Source of the DNA: Butyrivibrio sp. INlla21
GTDB lineage: Bacteria > Bacillota > Clostridia > Lachnospirales > Lachnospiraceae
Assembly: GCF_900116875.1 (NCBI RefSeq)
Contig: NZ_FPCC01000008.1
Location: forward strand, 62,001-126,000
Direction: 5' to 3'
DNA length: 64,000 bases
Shown here: piece after piece, positions 51,660-59,581 of the stretch
Layout: every line of letters begins with the position of its first letter
Position numbering within the stretch: position 1 is the first letter of the stretch
Notes under the pieces: model-generated
The model's input: only the letters and a program-made list of their open reading frames with translations
The model's database searches: none
Told to the model about the DNA's origin: nothing
Program-made: the position numbers and the translations under genes

Positions 51660-52596
51660 CTCTTGTCGTCTCTCGAATAACATACTGTGGATTCTTGTTC
51701 TGTGAGATGTAGAGTCTTCCTACATATTCTCCCACCATTCCAAGCATAAGAAGTATCATCCCGCCGATAAATACAAGTGCGGACATAAGTGCATAATATC
51801 CCTTAAACCGGGATGCATCCGGATAAACAAATTTAAGGATAACGGTGTAAACACCGAACAAAAAGCCGGCCACTGACAATAATCCGCCTGCCAAAGTAGC
51901 GATCCTAAGCGGTTTAATACTAAAAGCGGTAAAGCCGTTGATCCACAGCTTCATGAGCTTGCTGAAGGTATAACCGCTTTCTCCGACTTCTCTTTTTCTG
52001 TGATTGACATCAACATTGACAACATTGCTTGTTGTTCTGAGAACAAGTCCGATAACGTACGGATAAGAGCTCTCATACTTGATCATCTCGTCAACCACGA
52101 ATCTCTTGACTGCGAAGTAGCTTGAAACAAAAAGATCCTTGGGTTTTCCGAGCATCACATGGGCCATCCATTCATTCATGGCGCTTCCGAAGTTTCTGAA
52201 TCCGTTGTGCTGCTTATGAGCATATCTTGCATATACGGCGTCCGCTCCGTCTCTGAGCGCATTCAGAAGTTTATATACTTCGTTTGCGGGAGTCTGTCCG
52301 TCATCGTCAAGACACACCACATAATCGCCCTGCGCCGTGTTTAGTCCGGCCATGAGAGCCGCATGCTGTCCGAAGTTCTTGGCAAAATTGATGCCTGTGA
52401 CAATATCGGAGTGTTTATCCGCTATTTCTGAGATCTTGCCCCAAGTATTGTCGGGAGATCCGTCATTTATAAGCACGATCTCATAGATGTACTCTTCGGA
52501 ATCCTTCATTGTCTCTATGATCTCATCTACAACAGCTCCGAGAGTATTCTCGGATCTGTAGCATGGAATTATAAAACTGACTGATTTTTTCTGCAT
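51646..52596 (-). CDS. GtrB/ArnC-like GT2 (polyprenyl-phosphate glycosyltransferase)
   Basis: A 316-residue protein. The GT-A domain has VSFIIPCYRSENTLGAVV, LINDGSPDNTW, NFAKNFGQHAALMAGL, and the DDD metal site in VCLDDDGQTPANEVY near residue 95. The C-terminal part has two membrane helices (about 230-255 and 265-290). This is the ArnC/GtrB/DPM1 plan: it moves a sugar from a nucleotide donor to undecaprenyl phosphate, forming a donor for GT-C enzymes outside. The frame begins at a TTG at 52605, but the ATG at 52596 has AAAGG upstream. Nearby GtrA-like (56151) and GT-C-like genes complete a typical gtr set. Confidence 0.88.
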   Translation of the reverse strand: MQKKSVSFIIPCYRSENTLGAVVDEIIETMKDSEEYIYEIVLINDGSPDNTWGKISEIADKHSDIVTGINFAKNFGQHAALMAGLNTAQGDYVVCLDDDGQTPANEVYKLLNALRDGADAVYARYAHKQHNGFRNFGSAMNEWMAHVMLGKPKDLFVSSYFAVKRFVVDEMIKYESSYPYVIGLVLRTTSNVVNVDVNHRKREVGESGYTFSKLMKLWINGFTAFSIKPLRIATLAGGLLSVAGFLFGVYTVILKFVYPDASRFKGYYALMSALVFIGGMILLMLGMVGEYVGRLYISQNKNPQYVIRETTRDDKE

Positions 52597-52653
52597 TCTT
52601 ATCAAAACCTTTCGCTTAGTTCGGGTTTTACGATTATATGTTCAAACTGCCGT

Positions 52654-53187
52654 TTATAAGAGTTTTTCCATAAGTATCATATCACTTTTTTGACCATCAC
52701 TGCACTCTACCTGTAAAAGATCCTTGGTCTTTACAAATCCGGCCTTGGAATAGCTTCTTATGGCTATTTCGTTATAGGCAAATGCCTTGAGATAGACTCT
52801 TTTAAGTCCGATCTCTTTTGCATAGGAAAGAGCAAGAAGCACGGTCTCACTGCCGTAGCCTCTTCCGACAGCATCGTCCTCGCCGATGAATATTCCATAT
52901 TCGGCGGTTCCTTCTTCTCTGTCGATATCTCTGAAATACACACTTCCGACAGGCCTGTGATCGTTATCGTTCTCGCAGATAATGAACTGCTCAACCTTGC
53001 CTGTCATGATCTTGGTCTTAAACCAGTTTTCATGAATCTCTTTGGTAAATACAACCTTATAAACGAAATTATTACGTACTCTCTCGTTATTTCTCCACTT
53101 TACAATAAGCTCCGTGTCATCCAAGGTTATCTTTCTTAGGGACACCTTTTTCCCGATGACATCAAAGCCCTGTGTCTCTTTTTTCAT
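52654..53187 (-). CDS. GNAT-family acetyltransferase, likely sugar N-acetyltransferase
   Basis: A 177-residue protein. VSLRKITLDDTELIVKWRNN near residues 12-31 followed by VRNNFVY is the WRN motif common in PseH- and RimJ-type enzymes. The acetyl-CoA loop is EDDAVGRGYGSETVLLALSY, and AFAYNEIAIRSYSKAGF closes the fold. The frame opens at 53250, but the ATG at 53187 has GGAG 7 nt upstream and removes an overlap with the membrane-protein gene. Possible substrates are dTDP-Fuc4N from RffA (a WecD-like role), a PseH-like 4-amino sugar, or the PglE product. It is the only stand-alone GNAT in the window. Confidence 0.8.
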   Translation of the reverse strand: MKKETQGFDVIGKKVSLRKITLDDTELIVKWRNNERVRNNFVYKVVFTKEIHENWFKTKIMTGKVEQFIICENDNDHRPVGSVYFRDIDREEGTAEYGIFIGEDDAVGRGYGSETVLLALSYAKEIGLKRVYLKAFAYNEIAIRSYSKAGFVKTKDLLQVECSDGQKSDMILMEKLL

Positions 53188-53215
53188 AACAGGTCTCCGT
53201 AGTCTCTTGTCAGTC

Positions 53216-54985
53216 TTATTTTTCCCTGATCTCGTATATTGCGAAGGCATCGGCCACTACATCCTTTTGTTCAACCGTAATGTCCAAGCCTTTGTATTCA
53301 TAATAATCTTTTATCCAATCGATGCTCTCAGACTTATTTTGAACGAAATATGCCTTATCTGTCAAAAGAGCTGACTGCATATCGTCAAATCCCGCCTTTG
53401 CAAGCTTCTTTTTCGTAAGAGGGCTGTTAATTCCCCAGCCGCCCATAAGGTCGTGGTTTGCAAAAGAGTTATCGACTCTGTCAAAGAGCTTTTCAGAGAA
53501 CAAAGCTTCGCCCTCCGCCATGTCTTTTCCGCATGATACGGAGGTATAGGTATCTACAAAGTAGAAATTTTCTTTATTGTCCGCAAAATAGTCATAGAGC
53601 GCATCATAATGCGTCCTCATAAGTTCTCTGGACTTCTGTTCCGCAGTTATTACTGCCTTTTGATTCGGAATAGCCAGAACCGACAATACTGCAGCGATAA
53701 ATAATATCTTATACGGATAGTTGCCGCTCTTCTTGGCTCTTTTAAGCAATATGGCAAACATGATCATTATCTCGATAAATAAGAGCGGATGCGAGATCCT
53801 GATCGGAACTCTTCTTCCCATGATCATATATATCCACAGTGTCGTTCTGCAGGCAAATAACAGGGCAAGCGCTCCAACAACGCGGAGGTTTTCCTTATTG
53901 CTGCTGTTCTCCCTCGGAATAAGGTATGATATGAGAACTCCGAGATAAAGCGCTATCACTATGATGTTCCACGGAAAATAAGACTGTGGCTCAAGATAGC
54001 TCTTTTGCTCCGAAAAATTGTGAAGCTCATATATATACTCGGAAAAAGCTTGTTTCAAATGCGAAGGAAGCGGCTGTTCATCGGATCTACGTGCCTTGGC
54101 GTACGCCGATACTTCAGTTAAAACCGATGTATCTATCTTGTCATCAAGGCCGAAATTGTAATTCTCCAAAAGCATGTACTCGCTTTTATCGAGTCCTAGC
54201 TCATCATAAAACTCTTTGTTCTCATCATATTCGGGAATGTACTGATAGTCGTAAAGCTGCGTTCTTGCTTCGAAAAAAGCATTATATTCTTTCCACTGCG
54301 AAGGTGAAAAAGCAATTTGATGTATGACAAAGCCGATCACCAAAGCCGTAACGATCGCACCGAATAATCTGAGGCAGTCGAAAAACTCTTCTTTTGTCAG
54401 GTTTAAAAGCCATCTGATAAAGATAGCAACACACACCATAGGAAGTGTCAAAAGAAGCATCTCGGAGCGAAGCAGAAATGCGATAAATATAAGTATCAGC
54501 GCTGCTTCGAAGTTTTTATCCTCGCCTTTTTCATGCATGAGTATCAAAAAGGCAGCCGTTCCGGATATAAAGCCGGTCGTAAATGTGTAATGAATAAACA
54601 AAAAGTGAGCGCCTATCGCTCCCAAGGAAAAGAGCAGCATAAATAATACTACTGCGCTCTTATTTTCAAGCTTTTTGCATGTCTTAAGCGCGGTGTGGGT
54701 GATAATAAACACGCACACATACTGCGCTCCGCACAAAAAAATGCCATACCAGTCTAAGCTTCTTACCACTCTGTAAAGGAGCGAGAAGAAAAAGCTTATC
54801 GGATACAGCATCTGTATATTATGACCTTCGGGAGCGCCTGTATAGGCTCCCGAAAGTAGATCCTTTATCAGGACGTCATCATTGGCTTCAAACCAATAAT
54901 CACCTATAAAGCCCATGAAAAGAACCGCCACCAGCACCAAAACCAAAGAGATTATGAAGTTGGATATTTTATACGTTTTTTTCAT
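53216..54985 (-). CDS. GT-C-like multi-spanning membrane protein, unknown
   Basis: A 589-residue protein with about eleven helices in residues 8-450 and an extracytoplasmic C-terminal domain. After the first helix there is FEANDDVLIKDLLSGAYTG, an acidic first outer loop as in GT-C glycosyltransferases, where an Asp binds the lipid-phosphosugar. A loop with YDYQYIPEYDENKEFYDELG lies near residue 245. No named family is clear. The gene overlaps the RffA gene by 17 bp and is upstream of the GNAT and GtrB-like genes. A side-chain glycosyltransferase role is plausible but not proved. Confidence 0.6.
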   Translation of the reverse strand: MKKTYKISNFIISLVLVLVAVLFMGFIGDYWFEANDDVLIKDLLSGAYTGAPEGHNIQMLYPISFFFSLLYRVVRSLDWYGIFLCGAQYVCVFIITHTALKTCKKLENKSAVVLFMLLFSLGAIGAHFLFIHYTFTTGFISGTAAFLILMHEKGEDKNFEAALILIFIAFLLRSEMLLLTLPMVCVAIFIRWLLNLTKEEFFDCLRLFGAIVTALVIGFVIHQIAFSPSQWKEYNAFFEARTQLYDYQYIPEYDENKEFYDELGLDKSEYMLLENYNFGLDDKIDTSVLTEVSAYAKARRSDEQPLPSHLKQAFSEYIYELHNFSEQKSYLEPQSYFPWNIIVIALYLGVLISYLIPRENSSNKENLRVVGALALLFACRTTLWIYMIMGRRVPIRISHPLLFIEIMIMFAILLKRAKKSGNYPYKILFIAAVLSVLAIPNQKAVITAEQKSRELMRTHYDALYDYFADNKENFYFVDTYTSVSCGKDMAEGEALFSEKLFDRVDNSFANHDLMGGWGINSPLTKKKLAKAGFDDMQSALLTDKAYFVQNKSESIDWIKDYYEYKGLDITVEQKDVVADAFAIYEIREK

Positions 54986-56108
54986 AGTATTCTTTTACTC
55001 TTGTAATAACCTCATTGCGGTCACTGTCTGTGAGCTTGTAGTACATGGGAAGGCGAAGAAGTCTCTCGCTCTCCTTTGTAGTATATTTGTCCTCTCCTCG
55101 GAATTCACTGTAAATAACTCCGGCCTTGGAAGAATGAAGAGGAACATAGTGAGAAGCAGGAAGGATATCATTTGCTTTAAGGTATTTGATAAGTCCTTCT
55201 CTTTCCTCAAAGTCTTTACACTTAATGTAGAACATGTGAGCATTGTGAACGCACTCTTTCGGAACGTAAGGAAGCTCTATAAGTCCTTTTTCTGCAAGAG
55301 GAGTGAGTTCCTCGTAATATGCGTTCCAGCTCTTTAATCTGTCATTGTTGATCTCATCGGCCATCTGAAGCTGAGCATAGAGATATGCAGCGTTCATATC
55401 ACTTGGAAGGAACGAAGAACCGGGCATAATCCAGCTGTACTTATCAACCTTGCCAAGCTTGTAGAGTGTACGGTTGGTTCCTTTTTCTCTGATGATGATG
55501 GCATCGTCTACATACTTCTCATCTCTTATGAGAAGCGCTCCGCCCTCACCCATGCTGTAGTTCTTGGTCTCATGGAAGCTGTAGTTACCAAAATCACCGA
55601 TTGCTCCGAGTGCCTTGCCCTTGTATGTTGCCATAACGCCCTGCGCAGCGTCTTCAATTACAAGAAGGTTATGTTTCTTTGCTATATCCATGATGGTATC
55701 CATCTCGCAGCCGACACCTGCGTAATGAACCGGAACGATGGCTCTGGTCTTGGGTGTGATAGCCTGCTCAATGAGGTTCTCATCGATGTTCATGGTATCG
55801 GGTCTGATATCAACGAATACTACCTTTGCTCCTCTAAGAACAAACGCGTTGGCTGTTGAAACGAAGGTATATGAAGGCATGATAACCTCATCGCCTTCCT
55901 TGATGCCCGCAAGTATAGCTGCCATCTCGGTTGCATGTGTGCAGGAGGTTGTAAGAAGCGCCTTTGAAACGCCTGTCTTTTTCTCGATCCACTCATTATC
56001 AAGATCTGTGTACTTACCGTCTCCGCAGATCTTCTGAGCTTCCACACACTCTTTTATATAATCAAATTCTTTTCCCGTATAGGGTGGTACATTGAAGTTA
56101 ATTCTCAT
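54969..56108 (-). CDS. rffA: dTDP-4-amino-4,6-dideoxygalactose transaminase (RffA/WecE)
   Basis: A 379-residue PLP aminotransferase with high family identity along its length. NVPPYTGKEFDYIKECVE is followed by KICGDGKYTDLDNEWIEK, then PSYTFVSTANAFVLRGAKV, VPVHYAGVGCEMDTIMDIA, the PLP lysine K182 in SFHETKNYSMGEGGA, REKGTNR, and a C-terminal GEDKYTTKESERLLRLP. This is the enterobacterial WecE/RffA pattern. The enzyme makes dTDP-4-amino-4,6-dideoxy-D-galactose (Fuc4N) from the dTDP-4-keto-6-deoxyglucose made by RmlA/RmlB, which are not in the window. A GNAT and a formyltransferase elsewhere in the window are candidate modifiers. Confidence 0.92.
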   Translation of the reverse strand: MRINFNVPPYTGKEFDYIKECVEAQKICGDGKYTDLDNEWIEKKTGVSKALLTTSCTHATEMAAILAGIKEGDEVIMPSYTFVSTANAFVLRGAKVVFVDIRPDTMNIDENLIEQAITPKTRAIVPVHYAGVGCEMDTIMDIAKKHNLLVIEDAAQGVMATYKGKALGAIGDFGNYSFHETKNYSMGEGGALLIRDEKYVDDAIIIREKGTNRTLYKLGKVDKYSWIMPGSSFLPSDMNAAYLYAQLQMADEINNDRLKSWNAYYEELTPLAEKGLIELPYVPKECVHNAHMFYIKCKDFEEREGLIKYLKANDILPASHYVPLHSSKAGVIYSEFRGEDKYTTKESERLLRLPMYYKLTDSDRNEVITRVKEYYEKNV

Positions 56109-56150
56109 AAGCTATGACCTTCTTTTCTATCTTCTGTTGAAGCCTCTTTA

Positions 56151-56609
56151 TCAATCTTTCTTCTCAAGGAAAATCTTTCTTGTGATGAAATTATAAACCA
56201 TTACAACGCCTGTTGCTCCGAATTTAAAGAATACGTCCTTTGCAAAAGAAGCGCTCATAATGCCGTTAAGCCATGACCAGTTCTTGTAAATGAGATCGAA
56301 TCCCACAAAAAGACAAAGTTCATTGATTCCGAGTCCTATGGCACTGAGGATAACGAAGATTATAAACTCCTTCTTCCTGCTCATATCCTCTTTTCTCTCA
56401 AATACAAACTTAAAGCTGAGGATATAGTTTGCAACTACGGAAACCGTAAATGCTATAAATCCCGAGATAAGATAATACTGCGGGAAAACATTATCAAATC
56501 CCACTGCCTCGAATCCGGCATTGAAAATCCTGTAGATTACATAATCGATAATAAAGCAGATAACTCCGACTACGCCAAATTTGGCAATCTGTGCCAATAA
56601 TTTATTCAT
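56151..56609 (-). CDS. GtrA-family membrane protein
   Basis: A 152-residue protein with four membrane helices and little else. It begins AKFGVVGVICFIIDYVIYRI, the family signature. A short cytosolic loop has FVFERKEDMSRKKEF and the C-terminus ends in basic residues (RKIFLEKKD). GtrA proteins are proposed to flip undecaprenyl-phospho-monosaccharides made by a GtrB-like GT2, used by GT-C transferases. Such a GT2 (51646) and GT-C-like proteins lie close by on both sides. GAGGAAAA precedes the ATG. Confidence 0.87.
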   Translation of the reverse strand: MNKLLAQIAKFGVVGVICFIIDYVIYRIFNAGFEAVGFDNVFPQYYLISGFIAFTVSVVANYILSFKFVFERKEDMSRKKEFIIFVILSAIGLGINELCLFVGFDLIYKNWSWLNGIMSASFAKDVFFKFGATGVVMVYNFITRKIFLEKKD

Positions 56610-56662
56610 AATATTTTCCTCTTTCTTGCCTAAATATTCTTATGCGCGCTTTGCTCGCCGTC

Positions 56663-58417
56663 TTACTGATCGTTTGCGGCATAAACCGTAAATCTATCAC
56701 TCTCGAAGATTTTATTATAATCGTGTTTGCCGATATAGTCCATCAGCTTATCGTATTTAACAGAAAAATTGGCATATCCGTCATTCTCTTTATATCCGAT
56801 TATTACAGTCGGAGCGGGCTCTTTCGAGGCATCAAGAGAACTAAGTGCATCATCAAAACTATCAACCGAATAACTGTCAAGATCGGGCCAGGTTGTATTT
56901 ATTGCAGGACTCATGTCAAAAACATACGGAATGCCCGGGATCTCGCCGAAAGTCAAAACTTTTCCGGATGTCAGATTATTATCCTCAAGGCTTGCCTTAA
57001 GCTCTTTTAGCGTACTGTAATTATCTGCGGTCGTCACAAGGCCTTTTGCTTTAGGAATCTCAGTCACTTTTGTGTCGCGAGGTGTTCCGTCCATACCGTC
57101 AACAAATGAGAAATTGATATGGAAAAGAGCGCCCTGGAACAGCGTCGCAATAATAACTCCTGTTATCATTGCCTGCCATGCAAAGTTCCATTCTCCATCG
57201 CCGAGTCTTTGCATAAGTCTTCTCATAAGCCACAGACTTATAGGTGCTATCAGGAACAGACAATTAAGAACCGGCATTGTACGGTTATTGCTTCCGAGCG
57301 GAAGAATAAGGATCTGCACAAGTGCCATGGCTGACAACGTTCTCTCTTCCACGGTTCCGTTAAGGATCCCGTGCGCACCTATAATGCATAATACGGCCGA
57401 TATTATCAAAAACATCATCGCAACCTGAAACATGCAATCATAGTAAAAATAATTGGCTGTGAGAACGCCCTGTCCGTAATAATACCTTGCAAGTACCAAG
57501 AGACCTGCTATAAAAGCAAGCTTCTTAAGAAGTACAAATCTTCCCTTTGCCATTAGGAACATGATAATTCCTGCGGCCAAACACGGGATCATTATTATCA
57601 TATTTTTAAAAGTATGCAAATATGCTTCAATGATTAGCTCAAGCATTCCTCCGGATGAATAATCGGAAGCACCCTCCGTCATCGACAGAAGTTTAATTAT
57701 AGCTTCGGGATAAGCATTAAAGCCATATTTTATTGAGATCAGGATAAGCGGAAGTCCAAGTCCCGCCACATATCCGGCTATGCAAACACCGGTCTTTCTC
57801 GCCGCATCTATGAATTTGTCCTTGTTTATAAACGAATAGAACCACAAAACAAGGATCAGCATACAATCCACTATGGCCGGGAAACGCGCAAGTACGTTGA
57901 GTCCAAGGCATACACCCGCTGCAAAAAGAAGTATATTCTGCTTCTTCCAGGAAAAAATTCCAAGGATAAGTAAGATCGAACCGATTGTCAGCAAAAAATA
58001 CGGAATATACTGATACAGAATCACTCTCGGAGCCCAGCAAAGGCTTTCGGCAATAAACTCTCCGATAAAGATCATCCAGCCGGGTAGCCAGTTCTGAAGC
58101 ACGTAATACGAAACAAGCGCCATAGCACTTATAAAGAACGTGCAATAAACAGCGAAGCCTATCATTGTGCCTGCTCCCGGAAGCTTCATTATCAGGCTTC
58201 CGATAAGATTCGAAAAGTACGTAGAAAAAAGCCACATCGGATCTACATTACTCATATATTCGAAATTACCGAGATTATAAGTCGTGTCGGCAATATCAAG
58301 TCCCGCGGTAATACCAAAAAAGGGATATAACAACAAGACCACGGGAAAGAAATATCTCTCCAGCGGGCGTTGAAATCCCTTCAGTTTCATAAAATAGCTT
58401 CTGATATTTTTTAGCAT
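56663..58417 (-). CDS. GT-C-like polytopic glycosyltransferase
   Basis: A 584-residue protein with about twelve helices in residues 20-430. The first outer loop has GLDIADTTYNLGNFEYM, with acidic residues where GT-C enzymes place their catalytic Asp. A later outer segment reads SVKYDKLMDYIGKHDYN. The soluble tail (about 440-584) resembles a periplasmic alpha/beta domain. No exact family is claimed. It likely transfers a sugar from undecaprenyl-phosphate to the glycan outside, using the GtrA/GtrB products. Its 5' end overlaps the acyltransferase gene by 7 bp. Confidence 0.7.
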   Translation of the reverse strand: MLKNIRSYFMKLKGFQRPLERYFFPVVLLLYPFFGITAGLDIADTTYNLGNFEYMSNVDPMWLFSTYFSNLIGSLIMKLPGAGTMIGFAVYCTFFISAMALVSYYVLQNWLPGWMIFIGEFIAESLCWAPRVILYQYIPYFLLTIGSILLILGIFSWKKQNILLFAAGVCLGLNVLARFPAIVDCMLILVLWFYSFINKDKFIDAARKTGVCIAGYVAGLGLPLILISIKYGFNAYPEAIIKLLSMTEGASDYSSGGMLELIIEAYLHTFKNMIIMIPCLAAGIIMFLMAKGRFVLLKKLAFIAGLLVLARYYYGQGVLTANYFYYDCMFQVAMMFLIISAVLCIIGAHGILNGTVEERTLSAMALVQILILPLGSNNRTMPVLNCLFLIAPISLWLMRRLMQRLGDGEWNFAWQAMITGVIIATLFQGALFHINFSFVDGMDGTPRDTKVTEIPKAKGLVTTADNYSTLKELKASLEDNNLTSGKVLTFGEIPGIPYVFDMSPAINTTWPDLDSYSVDSFDDALSSLDASKEPAPTVIIGYKENDGYANFSVKYDKLMDYIGKHDYNKIFESDRFTVYAANDQ

Positions 58418-59541
58418 AAATCCTCGTCAATACGTTTGATCAGCTTGAAAAGCTTGGTGTTTTCACATATTCTTCCGATAAAGTTGAAGACATATTTTCT
58501 GACCCAATCAACAAATATTCCGGCAAAGAATACTATCAAGATCGAAACAACAAGATGAATAAAATACATCGGAACATTATCAAGCGGAGTCTCCCCGATG
58601 ATATGCTCGATCCATTCAACCCATCTGTCCGCAATCTCAAAATGCATATGAAGAAGATATACGCCAAGTGTATACGGCGCGATTATCCTTATAACTTCGG
58701 CAAAGAAATTTTCTTTTAGCTTCATGAATCTAAATAAAGAAAACAGTCCAAGCGCTCCCGTAAGCGTGAAAATAAAGTTGTAATGGTTCGGAACACCCGC
58801 GTAGTAGTTAAATCTTCCGGTATCATAGTTTATCTTGTAAAAGACAAGACTAAGCACCGCTATCACTGCAGCCGATAACACAAAAACTATAGCGCTTCTC
58901 TTGGCATCACGGAAAATAACAACATTATATTTCCTAATATATGCCGCAATAAGATACAGGCATATAAACCATCCGAAATCGTATCCCATTCTGTCAGTTC
59001 CGAACTGTACCGGAACGACACTCTTGATAACACAGAACCAGAACAAAAGACCTATTATGACAGCCTTCATCTGTTTTCTCTTAAGCGTATTTACCGCAGC
59101 ATTCATAACCGGCGCAAGCGCATACATGATCACATACGCCGTCACAAACCAGTAGTGCTCCGCAGATATAGGGAAAAGATATTTCAAAGTTCTGTCCAAT
59201 TTATCCTCGGGTCTTACCGTGTATGCTCCGACAAACATCATCGCAGCGGAAACAAGGAGAGTATAGAAATAAACCTGAAGAATAAGCTGCAGCATCTTAC
59301 TGAATTTAACATTTGAAGCAGAAAGGAAATATCCGCTTATAAGCACATAGACATTGACACCGGTTATCGCTATGGCTTCCAGAATGGATGCAAAGATCCG
59401 AACATGCGAAGCAGGCTCTCCCGGTTCAAGCAGAGCCTTTGATTGAAAATTAAAATGAAGAGTAAGGATCATCAGCATTGCCACGATCCTTAAAAGTTCA
59501 ATATTCGCATTTCTTTTCTGTGTCATACCCTGGCCGGTCAT
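58411..59541 (-). CDS. Acyltransferase-3 family membrane protein (OafA/WecH-like)
   Basis: A 376-residue protein with about ten helices. NANIELLRIVAMLMILTLHF at the N-terminus holds the conserved R and the catalytic His of acyltransferase-3 proteins. GVNVYVLISGYFLSASNVKF is the next hallmark, and AEHYWFVTAYVIMYALAPV a third. These enzymes O-acetylate sugars, usually from acetyl-CoA, at or across the membrane. The ATG at 59541 has GGAGG 5 nt upstream. The position between the flippase and GT-C genes suggests it decorates the assembled glycan. It is distinct from the MBOAT route in the left operon. Confidence 0.87.
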   Translation of the reverse strand: MTGQGMTQKRNANIELLRIVAMLMILTLHFNFQSKALLEPGEPASHVRIFASILEAIAITGVNVYVLISGYFLSASNVKFSKMLQLILQVYFYTLLVSAAMMFVGAYTVRPEDKLDRTLKYLFPISAEHYWFVTAYVIMYALAPVMNAAVNTLKRKQMKAVIIGLLFWFCVIKSVVPVQFGTDRMGYDFGWFICLYLIAAYIRKYNVVIFRDAKRSAIVFVLSAAVIAVLSLVFYKINYDTGRFNYYAGVPNHYNFIFTLTGALGLFSLFRFMKLKENFFAEVIRIIAPYTLGVYLLHMHFEIADRWVEWIEHIIGETPLDNVPMYFIHLVVSILIVFFAGIFVDWVRKYVFNFIGRICENTKLFKLIKRIDEDLC

Positions 59542-59581
59542 TATAGCCTCCGTCTGTCTTGTTTATTCTACATCGCTGTGC

